Shown here piece after piece: positions 34,487-44,673 of a DNA stretch of 64,000 nt. The notes under the pieces were generated by a model. It ran no database searches. It was given only the letters and a program-made list of their open reading frames with translations, and was not told the origin of the DNA. The stretch is taken from the NCBI RefSeq assembly GCF_963082495.1, contig NZ_CAUJAN010000004.1, positions 326,114-390,113 of the forward strand. The letters are read 5' to 3'. The stretch comes from Methanobrevibacter sp. V74 (GTDB lineage: Archaea > Methanobacteriota > Methanobacteria > Methanobacteriales > Methanobacteriaceae). Position 1 is the first letter of the stretch. Each line of letters begins with the position of its first letter. The position numbers were made by a program, and so were the translations under genes.

Positions 34487-35860
34487 ATTATAGTTAATTA
34501 CCAAATTTTTGGTATAAATGTTTCGAGCCATTTGTCATGAACTTTTGTTTCAGAAATCGATTCATTATACGTTTCTATTGTTAAATCTCGCAGAAATTCT
34601 TTTGATTCAAGATAATAATGTTTTATTTTTCTTTTTATTTGTCTCCATATTTGTTCAATTGGATTTAAGTGAGGAGAGTATGGTGGGAGGTATATTAATT
34701 CAATAAGATGTAATGCTATTTTTTGATGAATGCAGACTTGTGGACGCTATAATTATCTAGAATTAAACATATTCTTTGTTCGGTTTGCATTTTTGTTATT
34801 AATGTCTTCTTTTTGTAACAGATTTAAAGTTATTTTTCGTCTTATTTCTCTTCTTTTTTTCACATTGTTGAGTGATTCTCTATTGCAGTGTTTTCCAATG
34901 ATTCTAGCGATTGTTGAGGTGGTATTGTCCTTATATTTTTCTAATGTTTTTAAAATTTTTGCTGCGAAAACTTCATTATCTTTGTTGTTTTTCATTAATA
35001 TTTTATCTATATCTTCATCAGTTAGATTAACATCGAATATTATTTTATTTAATATTTTTACTGTATTTTTGTTGTTTGTATTTGCTATTCTTAATTCTAG
35101 AAGTGCTATTGCAATTTCTGGTGCTGTTGATGAATTTGTGATTGTGATGGTCGAATTTCCATTTATTGTTAGTGATCCAATGGCGTTGATTTTGAATTTG
35201 TATGGATTTACAGTTTGTGTGTGTTTGGTTCCTTTTTTATATAGTGATTTTTGAGTGTAGGGTTCATTTTGGAATGATGCTTCATCAAATAAGACTATAA
35301 TATCGTGTTGTTACGTTATGTTCTTCTAAGTTTTTTTTAACTGTTCTTCAGCATCTTCAGGGGATTTTGAAAATTTAGGATATGCTTTGCTGTAATTGTA
35401 TCCTAATTTCTTTACAATTTTTCCTATTTGTTTTAAACTGTAATCTACATTAAATTTTTCATTAACAAGAAGATGTACATCTTTCATTGACATATTTGGT
35501 GTTTTTTCAATGATTTTGTCTAATTCAATTAGTTGATCATAAGTTAATTTTGATGGCCTTCCACCACCAAAAGAAGGTTTTAAACCTTCCAATCCTTCAG
35601 ATTCACATGTTTTAATCCATCTGTGAACTGTTTGATATGATTTTCCTAGAATATTCGCAGCATCAGTTATTGTATTGCCTTCACTAACAATTTTAACAGC
35701 AATCAATCTTTGATAATACCTATGATAAGCCACATAATTGCTGATTTCCTCATCTAATGCGGTTTTAGTCATTTTATTAAAAACATCAATTTTAGATTTT
35801 CCAGACATATTTTATAATTTATCCGACATCTATAATAAAAGTTTGGTTAGTAACTATAAT
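34487..35860. mobile_element. IS630-type insertion sequence
   Basis: ATTATAGTTAATTACCAAAT and the next four bases at 34487-34510 match the complement of 35837-35860 with three differences, forming 24-bp inverted ends. IS630 elements insert at TA; TA occurs just outside both ends (34483 and 35863). The transposase is on the minus strand and broken. Confidence 0.7.
34498..35808 (-). pseudogene. IS630-family transposase, frameshifted
   Basis: The N-terminal 160 residues (35808-35326) are intact: a helix-turn-helix region with N-I-L-G-K-S-Y-Q-T-V-H-R-W and G-G-G-R-P-S-K-L. The frame then shifts to a DDE_3 domain with V-L-F-D-E-A-S-F (first Asp). It shifts again around I-L-D-N-Y-S-V-H-K-S (second Asp) and Y-L-P-P-Y-S-P-H-L-N-P-I-E-Q-I-W (the Glu), ending F-I-P-K-I-W. 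At least two frameshifts make it inactive, though all catalytic residues survive in the DNA. Confidence 0.75.
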
Positions 35861-35921
35861 TCTAAATATTTCTTTTGACAATGCCAAATTTTAGATGATT
35901 ACTTTACACATCATAAAACAT

Positions 35922-37208
35922 TTATCGCAAACATCCAATTGGAACAACTTTCACTCCATCGGCTCTAGTGTAGGCCATTTCACCACCAGTAATCACTGCT
36001 AGAAAACTAGGCTCTTCCAAATCAATTTTTCTGTTTTCCACACTTTTTTTAATCAACTTTTTTAGCTTAAGTAAATTTTCTGCTCCCTTATCTATTTCAC
36101 GGTTGCCCAATTTAAATTCTATTAATGCATATCTTCCATCATTTAGATATATTACACAATCCGCTTCAAGACCACTGTCGTCATTGTAATATAACACTTC
36201 ACCATTGACTGAGCTTGAATAAACAAGCAAGTCACGTATGCACATGTTTTCAAATATGAATCCAAATGTTTCAAAGTCTTTCAGCAATTTTTCAGGTGTT
36301 AGGTTAAGGCTTGCTACAGCTATTGATGGATCAATGAATTCCTTTTTGTAAGATTTTCTGATGGTATTTGCTGAGCGAATATTTGGTGACCATGCAGGAA
36401 TGTTTTGGATGACATATAACCTTTCAAGAGCATCAATATACGAATTGAATGTAGGCAATGAAATATCTTCATATTCTGTTTTTATATCTTTCATGAGTGT
36501 TTTTTTAGTTGCCAGTGTAGATATGTTTCTAGCGTAGGATTTTAGAATAGCTTTTACTCTTTGAGGACTGCGTTTAACTCCATCCACCTCTGAAACATCA
36601 CTATTGCATATTATATCTATGTAATTTGATACTATTGCCAATTGCTGTTTTTTTGTTTTTTTGTTTAGTGATTCTGGCCAGCCCCCTCTGCAGGCAGCAA
36701 ATATTAAATCAGGTATTGTTAAGTTTGATGTTACTCCATCAATGTTTAAATCCTCATTGTCAAATAGATCCATTAATGAGATTTTTCCTGTAGATTCTCC
36801 GCTTTCATATAGGCTCATCGGACGCATTATGATTCTTTTTATTCTGCCGGCTCCCGAGTGCACGATTTTACTTTCATAAACTATTGTCGATCCGGTTAAA
36901 ATATACAGTCCATCTTCATCTGATTCATCTACCAAATATCTAACAGTACCCCATAGCTCTGGTGCCATCTGCCACTCGTCAATCAGCATTGGTTTTTCAC
37001 CTTTTAGGAGTTCTATGGGATTGGTGTCTGCAAGTTTTAAGTATGATTTTCCATGAACAGGATGTTGTAATTCCTTTAGGCTTTTACATTGCTGTTTTGC
37101 TGTGGTAGTCTTACCGCACCACTTCGGACCAGTTATTAGTACAGCACCCACGTATTCTAGAGATTCTTTTAGTTCCTGGTCTGTATATCTTGGTAAATAT
37201 TTTTTCAT
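35922..37208 (-). CDS. AAA_14/DUF4143 family ATPase
   Basis: About 428 residues. Walker A T-G-P-K-W-C-G-K-T-T near residue 24, Walker B-like M-L-I-D-E-W-Q near 70, and sensor L-T-G-S-T near 100. The C-terminal DUF4143 domain has a nuclease-like core (G-L-E-A-D-C-V-I, Y-A-L-I-E-F-K-L-G) as in PD-(D/E)XK folds. The family is widespread, horizontally mobile and poorly understood; links to restriction or plasmid maintenance are speculative. ATG 37208 is chosen over GTG 37217. It lies immediately downstream of a 23-bp tandem repeat array with TATA-like units. Confidence 0.75.
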   Translation of the reverse strand: MKKYLPRYTDQELKESLEYVGAVLITGPKWCGKTTTAKQQCKSLKELQHPVHGKSYLKLADTNPIELLKGEKPMLIDEWQMAPELWGTVRYLVDESDEDGLYILTGSTIVYESKIVHSGAGRIKRIIMRPMSLYESGESTGKISLMDLFDNEDLNIDGVTSNLTIPDLIFAACRGGWPESLNKKTKKQQLAIVSNYIDIICNSDVSEVDGVKRSPQRVKAILKSYARNISTLATKKTLMKDIKTEYEDISLPTFNSYIDALERLYVIQNIPAWSPNIRSANTIRKSYKKEFIDPSIAVASLNLTPEKLLKDFETFGFIFENMCIRDLLVYSSSVNGEVLYYNDDSGLEADCVIYLNDGRYALIEFKLGNREIDKGAENLLKLKKLIKKSVENRKIDLEEPSFLAVITGGEMAYTRADGVKVVPIGCLR

Positions 37209-37225
37209 CTTAATCACTTTTTTAT

Positions 37226-37326
37226 ATTTTTCACCAGTTTTATTTTATATTTTTCACTAAATTTATTTTATGTTTTTCATATTATAAATTTTATGTTTTT
37301 CATCAAGTTTGTTTTATATTTTTCAT
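37226..37326 (-). repeat. 23-bp tandem repeats upstream of the AAA ATPase gene
   Basis: Four units of exactly 23 bases (37226, 37249, 37272, 37295) plus a partial fifth. On the minus strand each contains (A/G)TGAAAAA(T/C)ATAAAA, that is, a TATA-like box and a start-like codon. The array ends 18 bases before the ATG. It may be an operator, iteron set or promoter duplication. Confidence 0.75.
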
Positions 37327-37415
37327 CATAGATAATCTATTGTAAAATTATGGATTTATAAAATTTTTTTTGATAGCATTCAACAAAACATGCCAAATGT
37401 TATCACTTTTCCACA

Positions 37416-38266
37416 TCAATGACATTGCCCTTCACTAACCATGTTTATGATGTCTAAAAGTTCTTTCTTCAAACCTTTCATCTCCTCAAGTTCATTTCTC
37501 ATGCTACCTACTTCTAATCTTAATGATTCATTTTCTTTTTCCATTGAGTGAACTGAGGTGATTTGATGGATAGCTTTTCAACATCAGTGTTGATTGTTAC
37601 TGCTGGCAGATGCTCGATATATTCAAATTTCAAATCATCAGGGTTTGTCATAAAATATGCTGCATCTGTTTTGTTTTTGGTCTTTCCCTGCAAATCATTA
37701 ACCTTGTCCAAACTCATACCACCATTATACAATGAGGTTCTGTTTGGCAGATATTCAGATAATGCCCCAATGTAATCTCCAATAGTCAAACTCAATGTTT
37801 CTGTTCTTGCACATCCGCTGGAACAGGAAAACAAAATTATAGCTTTCATTAAAGGAGAAGCAATTTGAAAAGCTTCTCTAATTACTGCCTTATCCGGCAA
37901 GCCCTTGAAATATATCGTAGCGGGCTTTTGAATACTTTTTTCATTAATCTTAGGTAGTGACAATATCTCTATTCATAGAATTTGTAGAAATATTTAATGC
38001 AGTTCATTTCTTTTCTGACAGTTCCTGGAGCATAATGCTGATACATGTAATGCTTATATTCGACCAATTTTGATTTTAACCGGCTATGTTTCCATTTTAC
38101 TCCATTGTTTTCGTCTTCTCGGCTTCATAAATAAGATCTTAAGGCTCATACCAAAATACTCACAGTACTTTCTCAGTGAAAGTTCATAGCTGAAGAATGT
38201 ACCCTGAGCATGGTTACAGCTTATTGAAAAATTTTTTAATAGCACGTCATCCATAATACTTAACAC
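37416..38266 (-). pseudogene. Tyrosine recombinase (integrase), broken
   Basis: Reading from 38266, an N-terminal core-binding domain (F-S-Y-E-L-S-L-R-K-Y-C-E-Y-F) continues after a shift as Y-K-H-Y-M-Y-Q-H-Y-A-P-G-T-V-R-K-E-M-N-C-I-K-Y-F-Y. It then reads L-P-K-I-N-E-K-S-I-Q (37963-37520), where S-S-G-C-A-R-T-E-T-L-S-L-T supplies the first catalytic Arg. The frame ends at 37520 without the H-x-x-R and Tyr motifs. A shifted coiled-coil tail (M-E-K-E-N-E-S-L-R-L-E) runs to 37416. The gene has at least two frameshifts and a catalytic-core deletion, so the element cannot excise by itself. Confidence 0.75.
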
Positions 38267-38331
38267 CTCTATTTCCCATAGCTATAATATCTTGAAAGAG
38301 AGCTGTTGAATACTAATAAGTATCAGAACTT

Positions 38332-38352
38332 TTGAAACTGTTCGTATAAAAC
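38332..38352 (+). promoter_or_regulatory. Right att-like repeat overlapping a candidate MsvR site before fprA
   Basis: TTGAAACTG-TTCGTATAAAAC lies just upstream of a TATA box (ATTATATATAA, about 38356-38366), about 80 bases before the fprA start. It is both the partner of 31226-31246 and a TTCGTATA-type motif like those upstream of msvR. The position fits a repressor site covering the promoter's upstream edge. Confidence 0.5.
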
Positions 38353-38430
38353 AAAATTATATATAATAGAAATAGTATAAATTATATCAAATTCATAGTT
38401 TGAATTTAAATAAATCGGAGATTGTTAAAA

Positions 38431-39657
38431 ATGAAAGCTAATGCAGAAAAAATAGCAGATGGTGTATACTGGATTGGAGTACTTGACTGGGATTTAAGAT
38501 CCTATCACGGATACACATTGGACGGAACCACCTACAATGCTTACCTTGTATTTGGTGAAGATGAAGTAGCATTAATTGATAATGCCTACCCTGGAAAAAC
38601 AAAAGAAATGATGGCACGTATCGATGATGCATTTGCTCAAGAAGGAAAAGAGGTTAAAGTTGACTACATCATCCAAAATCACGTTGAAAAAGACCACTCT
38701 GGAGTTTTAGTGGATTTACACAAAAGATTCCCAGAAGCACTTATATACTGTACTAAAATTGCAGTAAAAGGATTGATAAAACACTACCCTGGCCTTGAAG
38801 GGGCCAACTTTGTCACTGTTGGAACTGGTGATAGCTTAGATGTTGGTGGAAGAACTTTGGCATTCCTTGAAGCATTCCTATTGCACTGGCCCGACAGTAT
38901 GTTTACCTTACTCGCTGATGAAACAGGCATCTTATTCCCTAACGATGCATTTGGCCAACACTTATGTTTCACCAAAAGATTCTCAGACGAAATCCCTGAG
39001 CATGTACTAATGGATGCTGCACAAAAATTCTATGCAAACTTAATTACCCCACTTTCAAAATTAGTTCTTAAAAAGTTAAATGAAGTAGTAGAATTAGGAT
39101 TGCTTGACCAAATCAAAATGATTGCACCGTCCCACGGACAAATATGGACTGATCCAATGCAAGTAATCGGAGCTTACCAAAACTGGGCTACTGGAGTATG
39201 TGAAGATAAAATCACAATCGTATACGACACTATGCATTACTCTACCCAACAAATGGCTCATGAAATTGCTGAAGGTGCGATGTCTGAAGGTTATGATGTA
39301 GAAATCTTCTACTTACATGAAGATGAAAGATCTGAAATCGTCAAAAGTATTTTGACCAGTAAAGGAGTAGCTATTGGTGATCCCACCATTAATGACGTTC
39401 CATATCCAAGTATTGGAGACATCATGTACTATTTAAAAGGATTGTTGTTCAACAGAACCGGCATTGAAAGAAAAGCAGTTACATTTGGTTCAATGGGAGG
39501 AAAAGGAGGAACTCCTGAAGTGCTTGCTGAAGAATTAAACAACTGTGGATTTGATGTTGTGGACACTCAAGAAATCTACTTTGTACCAACTGCTGAAGAG
39601 GAATATACAAGCTATGAATTAGGTAAAAAATTAGCAAAAGCATGTAAAGAATTATAA
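38431..39657 (+). CDS. fprA: F420H2 oxidase (flavodiiron protein FprA)
   Basis: About 408 residues. The N-terminal metallo-beta-lactamase-type diiron domain has [13 protein letters not shown] and the downstream N-D-A-F-G-Q-H. The C-terminal flavodoxin domain ([19 protein letters not shown]) binds FMN. In methanogens it reduces O2 to water with F420H2, protecting the cell. ATG 38431 is preferred over TTG 38422. It is the first gene of an operon with rubrerythrin, 18 bases apart. Control by MsvR is known for the homologue in Methanothermobacter and fits the motif upstream. Confidence 0.93.
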   Translation: MKANAEKIADGVYWIGVLDWDLRSYHGYTLDGTTYNAYLVFGEDEVALIDNAYPGKTKEMMARIDDAFAQEGKEVKVDYIIQNHVEKDHSGVLVDLHKRFPEALIYCTKIAVKGLIKHYPGLEGANFVTVGTGDSLDVGGRTLAFLEAFLLHWPDSMFTLLADETGILFPNDAFGQHLCFTKRFSDEIPEHVLMDAAQKFYANLITPLSKLVLKKLNEVVELGLLDQIKMIAPSHGQIWTDPMQVIGAYQNWATGVCEDKITIVYDTMHYSTQQMAHEIAEGAMSEGYDVEIFYLHEDERSEIVKSILTSKGVAIGDPTINDVPYPSIGDIMYYLKGLLFNRTGIERKAVTFGSMGGKGGTPEVLAEELNNCGFDVVDTQEIYFVPTAEEEYTSYELGKKLAKACKEL

Positions 39658-39675
39658 ATATAAGGAGAGAATATT

Positions 39676-40089
39676 ATGGTTAAATACGAACACCAAGTTG
39701 GCATTACAAAAGACACACCTGTAGAAAAAGAAGTTCAAAACAACTTTATGGGTGAAACTCAAGAGGTAGGAATCTATTTAGCAATGTCTAGACAAGCTTC
39801 CCGTGAAGGATATGGAGAATTAGCTGAAGTATTTAAAAGATTGGCATGGGAAGAAGCTGAACATGCAGCTAGATTCTGTGAAATGAATGGAATAATCAAA
39901 CCTACCCTCAAAGAAAACATCGAATGGATGATGGATGGGGAAAAAATGGCTAACCAAGAAAAAAGAGATGCATCAGAAATTGCAGCAGAAGCAGGTATTG
40001 AAACTGCAGTTGACTTTTTTAGAGACAGCTCCAGAGACGAAGGTCGCCATTACAAAATCTTAGAAGGAATCCTGGAAAGGTACTTCTAG
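39676..40089 (+). CDS. Rubrerythrin-like diiron protein
   Basis: 137 residues of the ferritin-like four-helix fold. The Glu/His ligands are visible as [19 protein letters not shown] and S-R-D-E-G-R-H-Y. The C-terminal rubredoxin domain of classical rubrerythrin is missing, so it needs an outside electron donor. It probably reduces hydrogen peroxide. AAGGAGAG precedes the ATG. It forms an oxidative-stress pair with fprA. Confidence 0.9.
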   Translation: MVKYEHQVGITKDTPVEKEVQNNFMGETQEVGIYLAMSRQASREGYGELAEVFKRLAWEEAEHAARFCEMNGIIKPTLKENIEWMMDGEKMANQEKRDASEIAAEAGIETAVDFFRDSSRDEGRHYKILEGILERYF

Positions 40090-40095
40090 ATTTAT

Positions 40096-40134
40096 GAAAG
40101 AATTTAACTATTCTTTCAATTTTTATTTTTTTTT
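40096..40134. terminator. Terminator between convergent operons
   Basis: GAAAGAAT-TTAACT-ATTCTTTC (40096-40117) is an 8-bp perfect stem followed by a long T-run to 40134. It ends the fprA-rubrerythrin transcript and lies next to the converging protease gene's stop. Confidence 0.65.
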
Positions 40135-40136
40135 AA

Positions 40137-41267
40137 TCAGATAAAACCTGCCCCCAAACTAAATACAATGACCATTGCTAAAACTACCGATAGGGCATTT
40201 ACTGTTGGTTTATACTGTTCTTCAGATAATTTGTAGCTAAGCAATATTTCAAGCATGTACCCTCCATCTAAAGGTTTCATCGGAAGTAGGTTGAATAGGC
40301 CAATTCCCAAGTTCAGCATAGCCACCCATTTGAATAGCTCAACAAGCTCGAATAAAATCCATGGAAGTGGTCCTAAACTATCATCCACCAGTTCGAAATG
40401 CTTAACTGCCTGAATTCCGAAATAGCCTAAAGATTCATTATTTGGATTGGTGCCAAGAGTTACCTGATAATTTCCCTGATCCGTTTGAATCGTTACGTTA
40501 TCCCCCGGAGCAAATGAACTTACAACCCCAACATAATCTTCTGAATTGCTGATTGTTTTATTATCAATAGCCTGTAGAACCATACCTTCTTTCAGTATTC
40601 CTTCACATGGAGAATCTGAAACAACCCTGTCAACTGCAATACCGTCCTCATCAAAATAATGTGGGATTCCCACTGATGCCAAAGACAGCAAAATTAAAGC
40701 AACGATTGCCAACGTCACATTAGCTATTGAACCTGCAGCATAAACTCTAAGTCTTGATGATTTTTTAGCTTCATTTAATTTATCCTCATCAGGTTCAACA
40801 AAGGCTCCGGGAATAATTGCAAATAATAATAACCCAATTGATTTAATTGGAATTTTTTCTCCAACAGCTTGAATGCCATGTGAAAATTCATGTATTACTA
40901 AAACTGTTGCAAGAGCTATTAATCCATAAACAAATGGAACATAAATCTGGGAACCCGGAATATCCACACCTGGAATTACGATTGAAACACTGGGAGTTTC
41001 AAAAACATTCGGCAACGTTGAAATTATCATCCATGTAATGAGTATCATAGATCCAAAAGCTACAATAATTCCTATGTTCATATACCAACGCCAAAATTTT
41101 GGTGAAAGTTTTGAGATTTTAGATATTAGCCCTCTTAACTTTTTAGTTCTCCACATTATGACAGGAAAGTTAAGTTCCAATCCATGAGCAGATAATTTTT
41201 CATGGAATATCAAGACCAACACCCAGATAACAACAAAAGCTATAAAATAATAATAAATTCCATTCAT
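40137..41267 (-). CDS. Site-2 protease family membrane metalloprotease (M50)
   Basis: 376 residues with several membrane helices. The zinc site H-E-F-S-H-G lies near residue 125 and the second motif N-L-L-P-M-K-P-L-D-G-G near 330, as in intramembrane metalloproteases that cleave anchored regulators. A PDZ-like segment (about 205-275, around G-I-L-K-E-G-M-V-L-Q-A-I-D) sits between them. The substrate is unknown. It is the last gene of the ileS-purL-moeA cluster, 16 bases after moeA. Confidence 0.88.
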   Translation of the reverse strand: MNGIYYYFIAFVVIWVLVLIFHEKLSAHGLELNFPVIMWRTKKLRGLISKISKLSPKFWRWYMNIGIIVAFGSMILITWMIISTLPNVFETPSVSIVIPGVDIPGSQIYVPFVYGLIALATVLVIHEFSHGIQAVGEKIPIKSIGLLLFAIIPGAFVEPDEDKLNEAKKSSRLRVYAAGSIANVTLAIVALILLSLASVGIPHYFDEDGIAVDRVVSDSPCEGILKEGMVLQAIDNKTISNSEDYVGVVSSFAPGDNVTIQTDQGNYQVTLGTNPNNESLGYFGIQAVKHFELVDDSLGPLPWILFELVELFKWVAMLNLGIGLFNLLPMKPLDGGYMLEILLSYKLSEEQYKPTVNALSVVLAMVIVFSLGAGFI

Positions 41268-41283
41268 TAAACGACCTCTTTTA

Positions 41284-42501
41284 CTACCAAAGTAGTGAAT
41301 CGAATAAGATTACATCAACTATATCATCCTTTTGATATCCCTCATCATTTTCGTCAATGATGATATAGCTGTTAGCCTCAACCATTGAGCGAATAATGCC
41401 GGAACCCCTATTCAACACATGTTTCGCATGGTCATCATCACTAACCGCACGTACAAAATCTGTCCTGCCCAACTGTGAAGGTATTTTGAGCTGAGATGTT
41501 CTTTTAACGTTGTGGAAATCAAAATGTCTTCCTTGCATTTCAAATAAATATTTACGGGCAAACATGTCAAACTGAGACATTGCAGCAACAGGTTGACCGG
41601 AAAATGTGAAAATCATTTTACCATTAATAATCCCAGCACCTGCAGGTTTTCCCGGCCTAATTGCAACACCATGGAATAAAACCTCACCTATATCCTCAAC
41701 TACGTCAAGGACAACATCGCCTTTGCTAATAGCTGTGCCTCCGGTAGTCATGATAACATCATAATCCTCACAATCATCTAAAATAGCTTCTCTGACTTCA
41801 TCAAAAGTATCTCCGGCATGCCAAATATCACAAATAGCTCCGGAATCTTCAACCATCGCCTTAATTGTAAATTGATTAGAATTGATTATTTTGGCATCAT
41901 CAATCTCTTCCTTAGTAGGTTCGACTAACTCATTACCTGTAATAATGAGTTTGACTTTTGGTTTTTTAAATACACGTACAGTATCATAACCTGCTGAAGC
42001 GATTAAACCTAACTCCTGATATCTAATAAACGTGTTTTTATCTAAGATTTTTTGACCTTTTTCAATGTCTTCGGATTTTGGAGAGACATTTTCACCAGGA
42101 GTTACCTGAGAATAAATTGTTAAGTCATCCCCTTCACCTGTGGTATACTCCTTCATTAAAACAGCATTAGCCCCATCAGGAACAGGAGCACCGGTAGCTA
42201 TAATGACGGCTTCACCCTTTCCAACTGTCTTATCTGAGAAATCTCCAGCACCTATTGCATCGATTATTTTAAATTCTTTAGGTGCTGAATTAGAAGCGCC
42301 GAAAGTATCTTCTGCAATTAATGCAAATCCATCCATTGCCGATTTATCAAATGGAGGGGAATTGTGAAATGCAATAATATCTTCAGCCAGAACCCTTTTG
42401 TGGGCATCGTGAATAGAAATTTCTTCAACGCCGCATATCTGTTGATTATCATAGATCAGCATTCTGGCATTGCCTAATGAGTCTAATTTTGACAAAAACA
42501 T
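41284..42501 (-). CDS. moeA: Molybdopterin molybdenumtransferase MoeA
   Basis: 405 residues, the standard length. It inserts molybdate or tungstate into adenylated molybdopterin, needed by formylmethanofuran and formate dehydrogenases. Conserved blocks visible: S-P-P-F-D-K-S-A-M-D-G-F-A, A-T-G-A-P-V-P-D-G-A-N-A-V, S-A-G-Y-D-T-V-R-V, T-T-G-G-T-A-I-S-K-G-D, and R-P-G-K-P-A-G-A-G near the C-terminal part. It follows purL by 21 bases in the same orientation, probably one transcript. Confidence 0.93.
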   Translation of the reverse strand: MFLSKLDSLGNARMLIYDNQQICGVEEISIHDAHKRVLAEDIIAFHNSPPFDKSAMDGFALIAEDTFGASNSAPKEFKIIDAIGAGDFSDKTVGKGEAVIIATGAPVPDGANAVLMKEYTTGEGDDLTIYSQVTPGENVSPKSEDIEKGQKILDKNTFIRYQELGLIASAGYDTVRVFKKPKVKLIITGNELVEPTKEEIDDAKIINSNQFTIKAMVEDSGAICDIWHAGDTFDEVREAILDDCEDYDVIMTTGGTAISKGDVVLDVVEDIGEVLFHGVAIRPGKPAGAGIINGKMIFTFSGQPVAAMSQFDMFARKYLFEMQGRHFDFHNVKRTSQLKIPSQLGRTDFVRAVSDDDHAKHVLNRGSGIIRSMVEANSYIIIDENDEGYQKDDIVDVILFDSLLW

Positions 42502-42522
42502 TAAAACTCCCCCAATTTAATA

Positions 42523-44673
42523 TTATGCCATAAATTTCTCAATGACACCATGATATGCACTGTCTAATTCTTCAAAACTAAATTCATGACCGTTAAGAAT
42601 TAATGATGTGCCTTTAACTTCACCGATGAGCTCACAGGAAACATCGATTTTTGCTAAAACATCCTCAATTGCATCGGCTTTAACAGTCAATAAGTATCTT
42701 CCATGACTTTCTGAGTATAATAACTGGATTTTATCTAAATCGTCGTCAGTCATGATTACTTCGCAACCTAAACCGGATTTAATAACCATTTCAGACAATG
42801 CCACTGCAATACCACCTGCTGAGACATCGTGAACTGCAGTAATATTCTTATCTTTATCATTAGAAATTAAATCAAGCACACATTTGCCATTAGCTACCTC
42901 TTCATCAATTCTGATTCTTGGAGCAGTCCCTTTTTCAATGCCATGAACCGTCCTGTGATATTCTGAACCTGTTAACTCGTCATATGTTTTGCCTATTAAA
43001 ATGATTTTATCCCCTTCGTTTTTGAAGTCCATGGTTCTTATATTTTCAATGTCTTCAACACCAATCACGCCAACTGCTGGAGTTGGATTGATTTTAATCC
43101 CTTCAGTTTCATTGTAAAAACTTACATTGCCACTGATAACTGGTGCATTGAAGTTTTCAGCAACAAGAGACATTCCTTCAATGGCTGTTTTGAATTGCCA
43201 TAATATTTCAGGAGTTTCTGGATTGCCGAAGTTGAGACAATCCACAACTGCATATGGTGTTGCTCCCATTGAGATTACATTTCTGATAGCTTCTGCAACA
43301 CATCCTGCAGCTCCATCAAATGGAGATAATTTAGTGTGAATGGTATTGGAGTCGGTTGTAAGTGCGATAGCAATATTTTCATCAATCCTAAGTACTGCAG
43401 CATCATCTCCAGGTTTTACTATAGTTCTTACTTGAACTTCATGGTCATATTGTTTGTAAACCCATTCTTTTGAAGCGATATTTGCAGAAGATAATAATTT
43501 AGGTAAAGACTTATGAAGGCCCGGATCTTTAAGCTCGATTTTTTCAACGTCTTCCGGAATTTCAGCTATCGGCCTTTCAATTGAAGGCGGATCTGCTAAT
43601 AAAACAGTTGGTAAATCAGCAATTTCATCCCCTTCATCTGAAATAATCATATTATTTCCTTCAATTACCTCACCAATTACAGAGGATACGATTTCATACT
43701 TATCGCAAATTTTTTGAGCAAGTCCAACATCATCGGGATTAATAACAAACACCATTCTTTCTTGAGATTCCGAAAGCATTATCTCATATGGAGTCATTCC
43801 AGTTTCCCTTAAAGGAATTGAACGTAAATCCACACGTGCTCCATTTTGAGATGCATCTGCAAGTTCTGAAATGCAGCAGGTAAGACCCCCACCACCTAGA
43901 TCCTTAACACCGCTTACATCGATTTTCTCAAGAATTTCAAGTGACGCTTCAAGCACTCTTTTTTTGGTAAACGGGTCAGCCACCTGTACAGCAGGCCGGT
44001 CTTCAGTTTCAGAGTCTGAAGTCAACTCTTCTGAAGCAAATGTCACACCATGAATGCCGTCACGACCTGTTGTTCCGCCCATCAATAGGAATACATCCCC
44101 GCAATTAGGTGCTTGGGCTCTTACGATATTTTCTTTTTCAACAAGCCCGACACACATTACATTTACAAGAGGGTTTGTTCTAAAGGATTCGTCAAATTCT
44201 ATTTCACCTGCAACGGTAGGGACCCCTACACGGTTTCCATAATCGGAAATTCCTTTAACAACATGTTCAAACAAATATCTTGATTTTTGATCATCTTCCA
44301 ATGGTCCGAAACGCAGGGAATCGAGAAGTGCTATTGGCATTGCACCCATTGATATAATATCTCTTAAAATTCCACCAATACCGGTTCCTGCCCCACCATA
44401 AGGTTCGATGGCTGATGGATGGTTGTGTGATTCCATTCCAACCGCCAATGCATATTTATCAGTTACGCTTACAAGTCCAGCATCATCACCAGGACCCAAA
44501 ATAATGTTTTCTCCTTCAGTTGGGAAAGCCTTTAAAAATCTTCTGCTGCTTTTGTATGAACAATGCTCTGAAAACATTACATCAAGCATGCCCTCTTCTA
44601 ATTCGTTCATTTCCCTTTTAAGGATTCCTTCAATATATTCTATTTCAGAATCGGCTAAAGTCATATTAAACAC
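42523..44673 (-). CDS. purL: Phosphoribosylformylglycinamidine synthase subunit PurL
   Basis: 716 residues, the length of the small archaeal/Gram-positive PurL that works with PurQ and PurS in the fourth step of purine synthesis. Conserved segments: [10 protein letters not shown] (catalytic His region), [27 protein letters not shown], then the second half with H-D-V-S-A-G-G. Start and ileS stop are adjacent (44673/44674), pointing to translational coupling. Confidence 0.95.
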   Translation of the reverse strand: MFNMTLADSEIEYIEGILKREMNELEEGMLDVMFSEHCSYKSSRRFLKAFPTEGENIILGPGDDAGLVSVTDKYALAVGMESHNHPSAIEPYGGAGTGIGGILRDIISMGAMPIALLDSLRFGPLEDDQKSRYLFEHVVKGISDYGNRVGVPTVAGEIEFDESFRTNPLVNVMCVGLVEKENIVRAQAPNCGDVFLLMGGTTGRDGIHGVTFASEELTSDSETEDRPAVQVADPFTKKRVLEASLEILEKIDVSGVKDLGGGGLTCCISELADASQNGARVDLRSIPLRETGMTPYEIMLSESQERMVFVINPDDVGLAQKICDKYEIVSSVIGEVIEGNNMIISDEGDEIADLPTVLLADPPSIERPIAEIPEDVEKIELKDPGLHKSLPKLLSSANIASKEWVYKQYDHEVQVRTIVKPGDDAAVLRIDENIAIALTTDSNTIHTKLSPFDGAAGCVAEAIRNVISMGATPYAVVDCLNFGNPETPEILWQFKTAIEGMSLVAENFNAPVISGNVSFYNETEGIKINPTPAVGVIGVEDIENIRTMDFKNEGDKIILIGKTYDELTGSEYHRTVHGIEKGTAPRIRIDEEVANGKCVLDLISNDKDKNITAVHDVSAGGIAVALSEMVIKSGLGCEVIMTDDDLDKIQLLYSESHGRYLLTVKADAIEDVLAKIDVSCELIGEVKGTSLILNGHEFSFEELDSAYHGVIEKFMA

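Larger units (their letters stand above)
31226..38352. mobile_element. Degenerate integrated plasmid/virus-like element
   Basis: About 7.1 kb bounded by imperfect 21-bp direct repeats (31226-31246 and 38332-38352, 19 of 21 identical). Inside are a P-loop replication-like ATPase, a small Cys/His protein, an AAA_14/DUF4143 ATPase and a broken tyrosine recombinase lying next to the right repeat, as expected for an integrase and its site. Codon use in the 32194 gene (more AAG, GGC, CTG, GAC) differs from the surrounding host genes. The boundaries are inferred from the repeats alone; a second possible left end is at 30955-30972. Confidence 0.6.

Noticed and set aside
34518-35254. Plus-strand hydrophobic open frames
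   Set aside because: They are antisense to the IS630-type transposase, whose catalytic motifs are on the minus strand.
37226-37326. CRISPR-like array
   Set aside because: The 23-base units are tandem with no unique spacers, so it is a simple tandem repeat.
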